NCBI GenBank assembly: GCA_946406115.1
Contig: OX291553.1
Span: forward strand, 11,971,001-12,035,000
DNA length: 64,000 bases
DNA from: Apoda limacodes
Lineage: Eukaryota > Arthropoda > Insecta > Lepidoptera > Limacodidae
Direction of reading: 5' to 3'
The notes beneath the pieces were generated by a model. That model was not told the DNA's origin and made no database searches. It was given only the letters and a program-made list of their open reading frames with translations. The number at the start of each line of letters is the position of its first letter. Positions within the stretch are counted from its first letter, which is position 1. Below are positions 44,901 to 56,043 of this stretch, in pieces. The translations under genes were made by a program, and so were the position numbers.

Positions 44901-47900
44901 GCCGACGAACCCGGGGACGTCGGCGTCGTGTTTGGAGGGAGGCCCTATTCGGGGAGGTCGTAGAGACTAATCTCGCTATCCGGATAGCGAGATCGTCATC
45001 TGGGGCCGTTAGCACGTGCCGAGGCCGCCTAACTATAGTTTTACGACCGTGCCCGGGTCGATCGGGGGGATGAAAACCGACCGACGCGGCGACGGTACTT
45101 ATATAATAGAACCCCCCACCTCTCCCATTTGCCTATGGTACCCTTACTTAAGTCGACGTAAGAAGCTAGGAACAAAGAATTCATGGATATTTGATCATTT
45201 TAATCCATGTTTTAATATTATTGCATAGTCTGTTCTGAGTAAAGGATTTTCGTAAGAATAAGAGCATGCTTACCAACGTGTGTGTGTCATAAATAAGCTC
45301 AAACGAGCTCCAAGGACATGTTAGATGTTTCTTGCCGACAAACTCTAAAATGAGAAATGTTAACGACATAATTCGAATTGTTATAAATCTGAAGTGCAAC
45401 TTGGGTAGGCCACATCGGTCGTCGAACCGATAAGTGGGAAAGAAAGATTTTCAGTTGGCGACTACCGGCTGCTAGGAAGACTCAGCATAGCCTACGTTGT
45501 TTGGCTTATACCAATTCCACAAAAAATCTGAAGAAATATTTATTAATTCTTCTAATTACTACAATGATAATATTGATACCAAGTATCCTGGGGCATCAAA
45601 GCTCACAGCGCCGTCATGTCCCAAATCAGGCAAGATTTCTACTACTGGGTAAAGCAACAAATATTTGTATACTTTTGTAGATATATAAATATAGTTTATA
45701 TTTTTACAAAACGTCAAAATAGGCACTGGAGTAATTAATTTCTTTGAATTGTGCCATACCGTTTATGATGCCTCAGATTTTTTAGCAACTTTTTCTAAAT
45801 GTTGGCATCGCACTAAATTGTTTAATGATGTCGTGAGTTTCGTGACGTCATTATTGATAGACATTGCCTAGAATAGAGCAAGTTTAATTGCTCCTTAAGG
45901 AGTTAAGAAAGAATATTCACACTTGACTGTTTTTTTGTTACAGTCCTACCTTAAAATATTATTTGGATGAAACATACTTAGAACACGACAGCTAGTAAGT
46001 ATCTAGTAAGTATATAATTTATCATAAAGACCATTAAAGTAAGCCATTAAAAAATAATATTTAATTTTATATTATAAATAAAATAAAAAATGTATTTAAC
46101 TTTAACATTAAATTTTATTTCAGCATGTTATTCAATACATTGATGAGGGGTTTAGAAAAATTTTACGCAACAGACGATATACCTACCTCTTGCGGGCGAC
46201 TACCTACCTCTAAAGTTATTCATGTGTGTATACTTATCTAAATTGTTCAATATAGTAAAATTTTGATAACCCAAACCTTGCTATCCAAATTCCAAACTGC
46301 ATCTTGCTTTTATCGAATTATCTATTATCCGAATCTCAACTTATGTCTTTTTATTATATCAGTACAGTGTCCCAAACCAAACTTTGCTCGTCTGTCAGGG
46401 CATAAGTCATAAACCTTAGATATCCAGTTATTTTATTTTATTTTAGTTCCGCACCCAAAGGGTAATTAGCGGAACCCTATTACTAAGACTTCGCTGTCCA
46501 GTTCACCAGGCTGTATCTCATGAACCGTGATAGTTAGACAGTTGAAATTTTCACAGAAGATGTATTTCTGTTGCCGCTATAACAACGAACACTAAATAAA
46601 CAGAATAAAATAAATATTTAAGGGGCTCCCAGACAACAAACGTGATTTTTTTGCTCGATTTTGCTTGATATTTATAACGGCAACAGGTAGACGCTTAAAA
46701 TATTCACTGAATATTTAGTTATATAGTCACTTTTAAAATAAATAATTAAATTAAAATAAAACAAATATTTAAGGGGAGCTCCCATACAACAAACTTGTTT
46801 TTCTTGCGGTTTTTATAGATAATTGTACGGAACCCTTCGTGCGTGAGTCCGACTCGTACTTGGCCGGTTTTTAATACAGATATTTATTAGTTACTGATTA
46901 ATATCAGGGTGTCGTTTCTGTGCAGCTTGGTTTTGGCAGATATAATACCAAAGAATAACCAAAAATTAAATAATTAAATCAATGTTCCAGAACCCAAACG
47001 AAGTAGTAAGATATTTGGAGAGGGTCAGAGAACAGTATTTAGTACCATTAGATAGCGAACTTGCAGCACACTTAGCAGATTGTAATATAACGATGGAACT
47101 TTTTGGAATGTGAGTATTACTAGTTAAAAGTGTTTTTTTTACTGTCGAATGTTCGAAACTATTGGCAGCATGAAAAACTTAATTCTTGGCTTTCGAAAAA
47201 AAAACCGAAACCAAAATCTAAAATGATCTATAGTAATATTGGACGTATACACTAATAGGGGGTTGTTTAGCAGAAAGGGCTTAACACAAATTTAAAAATC
47301 CCGTGCAGAACATTTCTGAAGAATAAGTACTTACCTATCTGTACTTTAAACATATTCATTCAATATCTCAAAAGTAACTTTATGTGGGTACTCAACTCAA
47401 AAACTCAACACAACTAAAAAACCCTTATTCTGCTAAACTATGTCTAATTGATTACAATGAAAAATAATTTGTGTACACTGTAAAAATTAAAAAAAATTTA
47501 ACCGACGAATGATGGAACTGAAGAACACTTTTATGTTACTTCTTAATGTTTTTTTTTTTTTCAGTCGGTGGTTGCGACTACTGTTTGGGAGGGAATTTCC
47601 CCGCACAGAAATACCACATCTATGGGGATTCCTTTTCTCTGATGGGCCAATGCTCCCTAATATTCACTACGTAATCTTAGCTATGTTGATTTCTATTAGA
47701 ACAACTTGTAAGTTAATTCATATATTTGTAGTTAAGATTTTCTTATCACAGAATAGGCTGCACAGGTTTACTTTCTCCATAAATGTCACTTTAGGCTTTT
47801 TAAGGCTTAAGTGTCCAAGGCCTAGAATATTTTAACTAGAACTTAGTGGTACCTTCTATTTCTGTTTTATTTTCATAAATGTGTCTTGAGGAGCTTTAGA

Positions 47901-50552
47901 CAAAATCGAAAACGATATACGAAATTAAAAAAAAATAGGGCGAGGTCAGTTATTGGTTGGGTAACCGCTTTAGTAGCATTATTTTTATGAGCTCATCCGT
48001 GCTTTATACGTCACAACAAGACTGCCTTGAGACAAGATTATAGTTCGTTGTGCTGTCGCTGATTGAAGCGGTCGTTCGTGACTGCTTACCTGTCATTTAA
48101 ATTTATAAGTACTAATAGTGATTCCTATTAGGATAATCTTTTTTTTTTATGAGACCAGGTGATCGTAGAATTTTTTTTATATCACCTAGGTGGCAAACAA
48201 ACTTACGGCGCACATGTTGTTGAGTGTTTACCGTAGTCTGCAAAGCGCAAGAAAAGTATTTTTCTTACGCTATGCCTAACAAACAAACGTTATACATCAA
48301 CTATATCAACCCGCAATTACACATACTCACACACCCACGCCCACACAGTGTGCTGACACTGCTGCAATCTGCCATCGGCCTCCAGGGGTCCGAATGCAAA
48401 TAGCGCTTTACACACACACGCACACATTAACATATGCATACACACATTTAGATATATATTGTACATCCCGAACCGCTTCCAACTCTCCGCTTTGCAGGGT
48501 CCCGCGCGAGTAGTTCTAACAAATGAGAGAATTAAACGCAATTTAGTGGCAGTTCGTGTGTTTTTGATGTGAATTCAAAGGGTTTCAAGTGTGGGGTGTA
48601 ATTGTGTCGCGCGCTAAGGAGAAGTTAACTGTGACGTTTTTTTGATTGAACTTTAAGACGGACGAACGCACAATATATCTGTTAAAGCTTCTACATATTT
48701 GTCTGCCTAACGATACTATGCTGTTGATTGCAGTATTAAACCCAGAAGTGGGCGCAGTATTATCAGCGCTGATGCGTCCTTCACCAATATCTGTTGGGCA
48801 CATCTGCTTACTGGCGCTACATTTAAGAAGACCGCTTGATTATCCGCGTCCTCTCCCGCCACCACCACCTCCTGTTAATAACATCTCACCCAAGTAAGTC
48901 GTCGGTACGAATTACCTGTAAAGCTTGGACTTCAAGAATCCGAAATTTCCGGTTTTATAAAAAAATGATTTTGTTACTACGAATTACCTGTAAAGCTTGC
49001 ACTTCAAGCATCCGGAATCTCCGGTTTTGCAAAAAAAATATTTCGGCCTGATATCGATTTCATGCGGCTAAGATTGAAACGCGAGAAAAATTTACTCAGT
49101 GGCCGTTCCGGGTCCTAAATCGATACGGGAATAAAAAGAAGTAAAAAAAGATTTTTTTAAAAACTTGCTTTTCTTAAAATATTAGAATCATAAAAATTCA
49201 ATCTCACCGAAAATTGCACTAAAAAGTAAAAAATAATTTTTCAAAAATAAATTTAATTTTTTTTTTATCCACGTAAGAATGCAAGAAAAAAATTTTTAAG
49301 AAGAATTTTTATATGATTCTAAAGTTCTAAGAAAAGCAAGTTTTAAAAATTCTTTTTTTACTTTTTTTATTCTATACTTTTTAATGATTATTTAATTGAT
49401 TTTTTATAGTTTATTGCCCAAGTTTCATAAGTTGGGTGATAAGAACTTGGAGAACGAATCATTAAAAGCAAGTATAAAATCAAGGCGTTAAATAAAAGCA
49501 AGTAAAAAATCAAATGATTGTTTAAGCGACGGATTGCATCCGTTCTTATCTGGAGCCGTTTTTTGTTGATCCGGAATAATCCGGATGCATATGGTCCGAG
49601 CCTACGTGTACTATTGCATGGAAAACACGCATTATTAAATGTAATTTTTTTTTTACATTTACCCAAAACTGTTTAAAATAAAATTCTTGTTTTGAAGCCT
49701 TTTTTTTGCGTTTGCTTAAGTAACTACAAAGGTACTTGAAATTTAGTTTCTGTCACTTATGTCTATTTCTTTTTTATGCAGTAGCACCAGTAGTGATTGG
49801 AATTTAGAGCAGCAAGGGTCAGATAATGGCCCTAATGAAGGAGAAGGGGACTCCGGATCAGAGGGAGTGCCAGAGGGGTCGGATGTGGCCCGCGAGCTGG
49901 CAACATTGGCGCTACTCCGCGCTCGCTTGCCTTCTGCTGCGTCTGCGCTCGCAAGAGCCTTGCGTCGTCCGCCAAATGAAATTGCTCAGCCACTTCAGCA
50001 AATATTGCAGGTTTGTGTGACACTCTTAACTAAAGTATGACCAAACGCATAAACGCAAAGTTTTGTGTAGTAATTTTGCAAATCCAGCAGATATCGATAA
50101 TTTACGTGGCAAGTGACTCATGCTACGCGTAACGCAGTAATGTATGATAACAGTGCATGAGATGCTATCGATATCTATATATTAACACTGATTATTATTT
50201 TTTATGAATTGTATATACTTATATGCCAATACACTACTACTAGATTTTGGCTAAAACTTAATAAAAATTGTATTATATTTATCAGTTGGCTGCGTTACTT
50301 CAGTGCCGTAACCACGCCCTAATCGACGTGGAAACTGCTTTAGAAGCTGCAGAAGGACAAACGACAGAGAAAGTCGGCCGCAGACGACTAGTGCCTGTAG
50401 CCATGATAGGAGGCAGGCCTGGACCCAGCAAACAATTAAACAAACAACCAAATAAAGTTAGAGAAGTGCCGTTACAAGTGTTTAATCAAGTTGAATGTCA
50501 TAGTACAAGCGATTTGCCGTGCTTAGATCCTTTAAGACTAAGGACAGAATGA
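38906..50552 (+). CDS. TBC1D5: TBC1D5-like Rab GTPase-activating protein, 12 exons
   Basis: Exons: 38906-38967, 40018-40152, 41043-41142, 41374-41490, 43739-43866, 45944-45994, 46124-46223, 46991-47109, 47565-47707, 48734-48893, 49782-50010, 50286-50552; total 1611 bp, 536 residues plus TGA. Every intron is GT-AG and phases match. The TBC domain runs from about 33 to 325. The arginine finger IxxDxxR is ILQDVVR (Arg121), the glutamine finger YxQ is YRQ (Gln156), then GMHEILAPLLFELH, YLEHDS, and WLRLLFGREFP. In animals TBC1D5 turns off Rab7 and works with retromer and autophagy LC3 proteins on late endosomes. The tail has an acidic/Gly stretch and short helical LQ/LA regions and is shorter than in vertebrates. 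An in-frame TGA at 38885 supports the start, though exon 1 is the least certain exon. Introns 1, 2, 4, 5, 7, 9 and 10 carry repeats. Confidence 0.88.
39525..39692 (-). repeat. LINE family A 3' end in TBC1D5 intron 1
   Basis: AAGGTGGCAAACAAGC, GGTCCGCCTGATAGTAAGCG and CTTCTTTCTTGAAGAACCCC: antisense to the gene, truncated 5'. The T run just before 39537 is its A tail. Confidence 0.85.
40869..40925. repeat. Perfect 24-bp inverted repeat (hairpin) in TBC1D5 intron 2
   Basis: Arms 40869-40892 (starts ATCTGCTATAAATTCC) and 40902-40925 are exact reverse complements with a 9-base loop. No mismatches, unlike the decayed surroundings. Confidence 0.9.
41575..41960 (+). pseudogene. RTE-like LINE RT tail in TBC1D5 intron 4
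   Basis: Reads LPVMTYG, then AQQAMKRCYNIRNEEIRRIT, VSKLKWQWASHIVRRTENR, a stop, then IGRRSVGRPPSRQKADGRGR. This is the thumb and C-terminal region of a LINE RT. Same family as 11030-11235 and 45395-45510. Confidence 0.75.
42571..43580. mobile_element. Non-autonomous hAT-like element in TBC1D5 intron 4
   Basis: Ends are a 22-bp perfect inverted repeat starting CCCCTAACCAGGGCCGG on the left and ending CCGGCCCTGGTTAGGGG on the right. The CAGGGCCGG type of end is often seen in hAT-like elements, which is why I favour that class; a target duplication was not identified. No transposase inside. Between about 43023 and 43440 lie two tandem copies of a 209-bp unit containing a TGACAACGC/GCGTTGTCA hairpin and GC-rich CGCGCGCGGCGCG stretches. 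Confidence 0.8.
44045..44600. repeat. Pieces of the GCGCGAGTC interspersed repeat in intron 5
   Basis: GGTCTTGACGGATAGACAGAC at 44041, TCAAATTTCATGATTCTAGG near 44150, ACGGGAAGTACCCC near 44177, and AAAACCGGTTGAGTGCGAG near 44552 match parts of the copies at 28525 and 46430. Confidence 0.5.
44585..45080 (-). mobile_element. Poly(A) retroposon 3' end (family E) in intron 5
   Basis: Longest copy of the family also seen at 12960-13400 and 60225-60355. On the minus strand reads TAPDDDLAIRIARLVSTTSP then an Arg/Pro-rich stretch, and ends GGCTGCAACAGCCAACTGCA plus an A run at 44606-44589. GC-rich compared with its surroundings. The protein is not identified; antisense to TBC1D5. Confidence 0.65.
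45395..45510 (+). pseudogene. RTE-like LINE tail fragment in intron 5
   Basis: GTAGGCCACATCGGTCGTCG, then AACCGATAAGTGGGAAAG, matches the WASHIVRRTENR-type region of 41575-41960. Confidence 0.5.
46430..46875 (+). repeat. GCGCGAGTC interspersed repeat, full copy in intron 7
   Basis: Starts TTTTAGTTCCGCACCCAAAG, has GGAACCCTATTACTAAGAC, TTGAAATTTTCACAGAAGATG and two TATTTAAGGGG-GCTCCCA-AC-AACAAAC blocks, and ends GAACCCTTCGTGCGTGAGTC then ACTTGGCCGG. Non-coding, about 445 bp. Confidence 0.7.
48165..48260 (-). repeat. LINE 3' end variant in intron 9
   Basis: CACCTAGGTGGCAAACAAAC, then TTACCGTAGTCTGCAAAG, is a diverged relative of the family A 3' end, antisense to the gene. CA-rich sequence follows to about 48450. 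Confidence 0.5.
48907..49045. repeat. Two-copy tandem repeat, period 72 bp, in intron 10
   Basis: ACGAATTACCTGTAAAGCTT at 48907 recurs at 48979, each followed by ACTTCAAG-ATCCG-AAT-TCCGG. It begins 13 bp after the exon 10 donor site. Confidence 0.85.
49130..49382. repeat. ~70 bp inverted repeat in intron 10
   Basis: Left arm about 49131-49200 (AAACTTGCTTTTCTTA, TTAGAATCATAAAAATTC) and right arm about 49305-49380 (GATTCTAA, TAAGAAAAGCAAGTTTTAAA) are imperfect inverse copies with a ~100 bp spacer. MITE-like. Confidence 0.8.
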
Positions 50553-51029
50553 TTACATCGGAAATTTATGCTTAATAACTATTACCATTAAGTGTATTGT
50601 GATGTGTAATTTAAGAAAAACATTATTATTCTGTAAAATGCAGGTTTAATATAGTCATAAAAATTAGTTCAAATTGTTTATTTTAGTTTAGTGTTTATAA
50701 AAAACATACGTAATTTTATATCTATAAATGTACATAATATCATAGGTTCATACTCATGCGTTTATCTATATCTATCTATTTGTAGAGGGACAGAGGGTCA
50801 TATCCGAAGCCCGAACGCAGCACCTAAAAGATTTTTTCACTATTTGAAACGTACATTATTTTAGATAGACAAATGCTATATACCTATACTATGCATGTTA
50901 TAAAACTCAAGTCTGTCTGTCTATCCAGTACCTTTTTCCCGTGACAACTACTTCTCCCATTTACATGTTTTTTTTTATTCATAGTTATGTTAACTTTCCA
51001 AGTTCCTGGTTATAAGATATATTTTGTTA

Positions 51030-51035
51030 AATAAA
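51030..51035 (+). terminator. Possible poly(A) signal of TBC1D5-like gene
   Basis: AATAAA 478 bp after the stop codon at 50552. I noticed no earlier canonical signal, but did not check exhaustively; TATAAA-type variants occur sooner. Confidence 0.4.
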
Positions 51036-51039
51036 GTAA

Positions 51040-52280
51040 CGTACAATAATAGTAAATCAAGTCGGCAAATGATCTTTTAAGGGACGAACAACGTTTACAT
51101 AGCAATCAAAGTCAAATAAATCAAAGTTTATTGTAATAACATCATTTTCATATTGACGTACATACATACTCTTTTTTTTTTTTTTGCGATTTTTCTAAGT
51201 TTAATTTACTTTATTATCGATTGTCTACTTGTTTCTGTCTAAAACGGATATTTTTTTAAATAGTTAAATTTTTTTAATCACTAAAATTTATTTTATTTTG
51301 TTTCTTTTATTAATTCTACTTTATTTTTAGATTTACCTAACTATATTTTTGATAGTCTTTTTCCGTCTTAAAAGGTTTTTTTTGTAAATAGTTAAATTTT
51401 TTAACCACTTACTTTAAGTAAGTTCATGTTTGTCATATTTTTACATTTTTAATACATAACAGAGTAGTTCTTCTATCTATTTTTAACGCGAGATGCTTAA
51501 TTTTTAACTATTCAGTTTTGTATTAAAATGTATCCAGATCAAAATCTGTCAAACAACAAACATAAGTTACGTATTAACTTTAGCTATATCATATTTAAAC
51601 AGACACATTTATTAAAAATTGAGAAGGAAACTACAAACCCAAGAAAACGAGATGTCGAGCCCCTTGTATAAAAAACTAAGCAATATATATGTAGTTAATT
51701 AGATGAGTGTATTATGTACAATCGACAAAAATCTTCCCTTTCACACCCTTTCGCCACTGAGGGCTGGGCGAACCCGTAATTGTCAAAAAAAGGCTGGAGG
51801 CGTGGTACGCTCTGTTCTGAAATGCAGGCGATTCTTTTTTTTAATGGTCTACTGGAAATTTGGTCGATTGTACCTACACTTGTTAAGGTGTAGCTAGCAG
51901 GGTAATCAAATGATACCTATGATCAATATGAAACAACTGTAGGTAACAAATCATGAAATGCAAATAATTTATTGAGTATTGATCCACACAGGGAATGTTA
52001 AAATTTTGCGTTTAGCATTATAACTCGTAGCATTATGACCCAGGGGGTTTTTGCCTAGTTATAGATTGTTTTAAGTGATAATGATAATATTTAAGAGATA
52101 CCTAACAAAAAATAATTGTGATTTTAGTTTTGTAAACCAATCCTGTTTATTAGATTTAGCTGTAATAAATTATAAAAAAAAAACTTTTTAATTATAAACC
52201 ATAGCATGCTTTACAATATAACAAAAATCTATGATCATAGTTAGGAGTTTACAACAAATAATTGAGATTTTATTTTTGTA
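51040..52280. other. No gene recognised
   Basis: AT-rich intergenic sequence after TBC1D5 with long T runs near 51170-51185. No transposon protein or tRNA seen. Confidence 0.45.
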
Positions 52281-52284
52281 AACC

Positions 52285-52720
52285 ACTACGCTACGTTCTC
52301 TTTGGTTGTGAGTATCGCTGTTCGTCTTTCGCCAGGCGATCGCCGGTCTTATTAAACGGTTTACGTGACTTTTGAAACTGAACGGCTTTGACAACAGTAG
52401 GGATTTAAAATTGTATTAAGTATTTATTATCAAGTATTGTGTTATTTTCTCCTCTTATCATCTTTCTTCATTAGTCAATCAACAAAAAGTACTCTTTATC
52501 ACCTATAGTCGCTTTAGTAATATTAAATCTAAAAAATAATTATACCAGTCAAAGTGCGACTTTCACCCTTCTATTTCACAGTGTAATTAGTCCGATCGGC
52601 TGACGATATTTACCAGCTTTTTCAATGCGTTCGCCGTGTCAGTCACTCCTAATTATTGAACGGCAAGTTTATCATCGGGTGATCACACGGCGTTGAAACT
52701 GAACGTAGCCCTGTTAATAT
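52285..52720. mobile_element. ~430 bp MITE (copy 1)
   Basis: Ends ACGCTACGTTCTCTTTGG on the left and TGAAACTGAACGTAGCCC on the right. Across its length it matches 55664-56036 and then 58867-58955 in the same order (CGTCTTTCGCC, GAAACTGAACGGCTTTGACA, TATAGTCGCTTTAGTAATAT, TCAAAGTGCGACTTTCA, TGCGTTCGCCGTGT, GAACGGCAAGTTTATC, ACACGGC). It has no coding content. Terminal repeat core is GCTACGTTC. Confidence 0.85.
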
Positions 52721-52724
52721 GATT

Positions 52725-53205
52725 TAGTTGTAAGTAATGATAAATAAAACTTAGTTTATATAAACAAGCATGCTTTACATAAAAAAAAAGATATCATGAA
52801 ATAGAATGTTCTGTTTGTGTCCATTATGAAATATATATTTAATATTGTTATAAGGTAAAATATTTTCAACTTTAGTTGATGTATCTTCCCTTCGTATTGG
52901 CGCAGTGGGTACAAATTGTATGAATATAAGGGTGAACCAAGGAATTGTCATTGCCTAAGATGCTATTTATTATTTTTCTTGCAATGGAAAAAAATGAAAA
53001 AGACGTTCATTTTACCCAACAACATCTTTTGGTACTTAAGTCAGGGAATTGATAAAATTTTCTTTAAAAATAACCGGTAACAGGCAATCTTCGACATATT
53101 AAAAATATAATAAAAGTTGTTTTACTAGTAATTGTTCTGTATTATTACAATAAGTATACCTATCTTTGAATTATCATGAACTATATTAATCCCAGTAATG
53201 GACAC
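52725..53205. other. No gene recognised
   Basis: AT-rich spacer between two MITEs. Confidence 0.4.
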
Positions 53206-53210
53206 CAGTG

Positions 53211-53373
53211 TGTCGATTACGTAACGTTATTGCTAACAATTCTCGTTTGAATTCCATAGAAATAAGATATACATTGCGCATTTGAAATTACGTATGAAAT
53301 TCGTCAATTGTCGCGAAACCACAATGTATATCTTATTTCTATCGAGAATTGTTAGCAACAACTTACGTAATCG
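53211..53373. mobile_element. Foldback MITE with ~50 bp inverted arms
   Basis: Left arm starts CGATTACGTAAC and has TTGCTAACAATTCTCG and ATAGAAATAAGATATACATTG. The right arm is the inverse, ending GTTACGTAATCG-like (ACTTACGTAATCG). The left arm has a small insertion. Non-coding; palindromic edge ATTACGTAA. Confidence 0.85.
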
Positions 53374-53379
53374 GGGCCC

Positions 53380-55140
53380 AGGTCAGATAATTCTGTAGCG
53401 CTGTTATTATAATTATTAGGACATAAACAGAGTTTAGAAATTAAAAAGTTTAGACATCTTATAAGTGGGCCTCTTGCCGTTATCTCTCAAGGTGTAAACG
53501 CTCTTGTCCACGTCGACCAAGCGAACAAGTAATTCTTGCTAGGTAATGTGACAAGCGTTGTTCACGTGCACCAAATAACTAGATACAGGAGGATCTCTTT
53601 ATACTAACTTAATCTTTCGGTGCAGTCGGCGCAGACAACGACGTGTTTACCTTAAAGGGAAAAAGAGACTTGTAATTTATATTTGCTAGAATGTACTAAC
53701 AGTGACATATACAAAACCTACCTCCATTGATTTGTATGACGAGCGATACCGTATGATATGCGGTCTGATAAAAATATATTAACTCTCTCGTGTGTGATAA
53801 CCTTTGCAGTTGTCATCTGTTGCTTGTGCAACGAAGATTCCAAATGTCCCGTAGCACAATCAATTAACTTTGGACAATAATGGCATTTTAGATGTTTTAG
53901 GGAGTTACTTGAATTATGTATCCTTTAATTGTTGTGGGTCATCCTCATGACTCATAGTATTCGCTCATAGATTTATTCTCGTAGTCTTATTTTTAATTTA
54001 CTATGTAAAAAAAAATTTTGTAAAGTAAGTTTTACCCAAGCTTCTCGCATCTAAAAATGCAAAAGAAAACACTATTTTACTAGTTATTTTTGATAATTTT
54101 GAAATATATGCACAGCATTTATTATAAGTATTACATTTTATTTGCATTAAAATTAATTTCGTCAATTTAAGAAATAATAAGTTAAACAATGTAAAATTAT
54201 TATTCTTGGTCTAGAATTTTAATTGCGACTCTTCTCGAACAACATAATACTGGAACATAGAGTGATCTTACATTAAAAGCACTAATTATTAATTAATTTA
54301 AAATTATTGGTTATTAATTATTAATTAACCAATAATTAATTATTTCAGCTTAAGATAATAGGGTCTTAATGACACGCTTACACTTTCTGTACACAAATCA
54401 TTAAAATTTTTGTCAAAAGTAATATAGGTACAATAAACATCTTTAGAAGATATATTCTATGTAGGTAAATAAAATATAGTTATGTAAGTGTTATGTTTTT
54501 AAGTTTAATTAAAAATTGTACTTGAACACTTTCACTTTTAATTATAGTACCTACCTACCTTATCGTAGTATATGCCAGTACAATTTCCCATAGCAAATTA
54601 GGATTTAATCTCCAAAAATTTTTATAATTATATAAGTTCCTATAGGTAATCCTATCCCAAGATTTATTAAAATCTGATATACAACTAATATAAACTTTGT
54701 ATAATTAAATAACTATACATTTCTATTGGCAGATTTATTTAATATCGAGCCAAAAAATAGCCAAAATTACCTTAACAGGGTAAAATCGAAAAAAATTCTA
54801 GCAGCAGATAGGAAAGGAAACACGTCTCATAGTAGTTCAAACGTAGGTTCGAACACCTAAATAGAACCGTTTTACCCACCGAGCCGAGAGTTTTATACGG
54901 TTATTTAGAATTCTGCCGTACTTGATTTGAACGACCTCCTTACCGGCTAAATATACTGAAGCAACAAGCCACCGCGCGCTGCTTATGCGGGACTAGTCAA
55001 ATACAGTGACGTCATCAGTGGGTGCTCGTCTAACACATGCAATGGTTTGGTTTGGTACCTATTTAGCCTTCTGGTAAAAATTTAAGAATAACTACGGAAA
55101 ATCATCCAAGGCATGTCACCCTAGGGAGTAATGCTGCAAT
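53380..55140. other. No gene recognised
   Basis: AT-rich. Contains a 12-bp-arm palindrome at 54302-54337 (AATTATTGGTTA and its inverse) and a B-box-like GGTTCGAAC near 54847-54855 that may be a worn SINE. Nothing coding. Confidence 0.4.
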
Positions 55141-55149
55141 CTCTAGGCG

Positions 55150-55340
55150 GGTGTACCCGGAAGTCAGCTTGGCTTTTTTGACTCGGTTCAATGATGACCT
55201 GAGAGAATCGTGAACGATCCACAAACCGAATCGAACCCTTAAGTCTGAAAAGAGAGATTGCGTCCCCGTGTGTGTTCTACTACTTGTATGATGGGAAGTA
55301 TTATGAGGATTTTTTTAGACCGTTAGATTGTTTGCCACTT
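55150..55340 (+). repeat. LINE family A fragment, internally deleted
   Basis: CGGGTGTACCCGGAAGTCAG, TTTTTTGACTCGGTTCAATG, ATCGAACCCTTAAGTCTG and GTGTGTTCTACTACTTGTAT match the family A C-terminal RT, then it skips to GTTTGCCACTTTAGTAG, the very end. Confidence 0.7.
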
Positions 55341-56043
55341 TAGTAGTCTGATAAAAAATATATAGGTACCTGTCTACCTACGTAAATAAGGATCAACGAA
55401 ACAATGCCTATACAGCAAAAACCTAATTATTTTTTACGAGACCGGTAGGTATACCTTCGGCAGATCAAGGCAATAGCATAATTTTTAATAAGTTAAAGCA
55501 AGAAAAAATTGCATAAACTTGGCACAAATACAAGCGGTAACAACTGAACAAACTCTCCGTAGAAACTGAACACAAAACGAAGGAAGCCCTGCCCTGTCCA
55601 AAGAGAATATAATATACTACGTGCGCTGTCTACCTTTGGTCTCCCTTCCAACCACCAGGGCTACGTTCACTTTGGGTTTGATTATCGCCGTTTGTCTTTC
55701 GCCCGGCGATTGCCCGTTCTTTGGCCCGGTTTACGTAACTTTTGAAACTGAACGGCTTTGACAACAGCAGGGGTTTGAAAATTACCGCTAGGTTGTAAAA
55801 AAGTCAATGTAAATTGAGGATATAAAAATATTCTATTTGCCAAGTATTGTGTTGTTGTCTCCTCTTATCATCCTTACTACTTACTAGTCAGTCAACAAAA
55901 AGCACTCTTTATCAACTATAGTCGCTTTAGTAATATGGAATCTATAATTCTACTTAGCTGTCAAAGTGCGACTTTCATCCTCCTATTTCACGATGTGATT
56001 AGTGCGATCGCCCGACGATAATTTACAGCTTATTGAACGATAT

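Noticed and set aside
48317..48541. Cys-rich minus-strand ORF that looks like a secreted peptide
   Set aside because: It arises from CA/TG-rich low-complexity sequence in TBC1D5 intron 9 next to a LINE tail.
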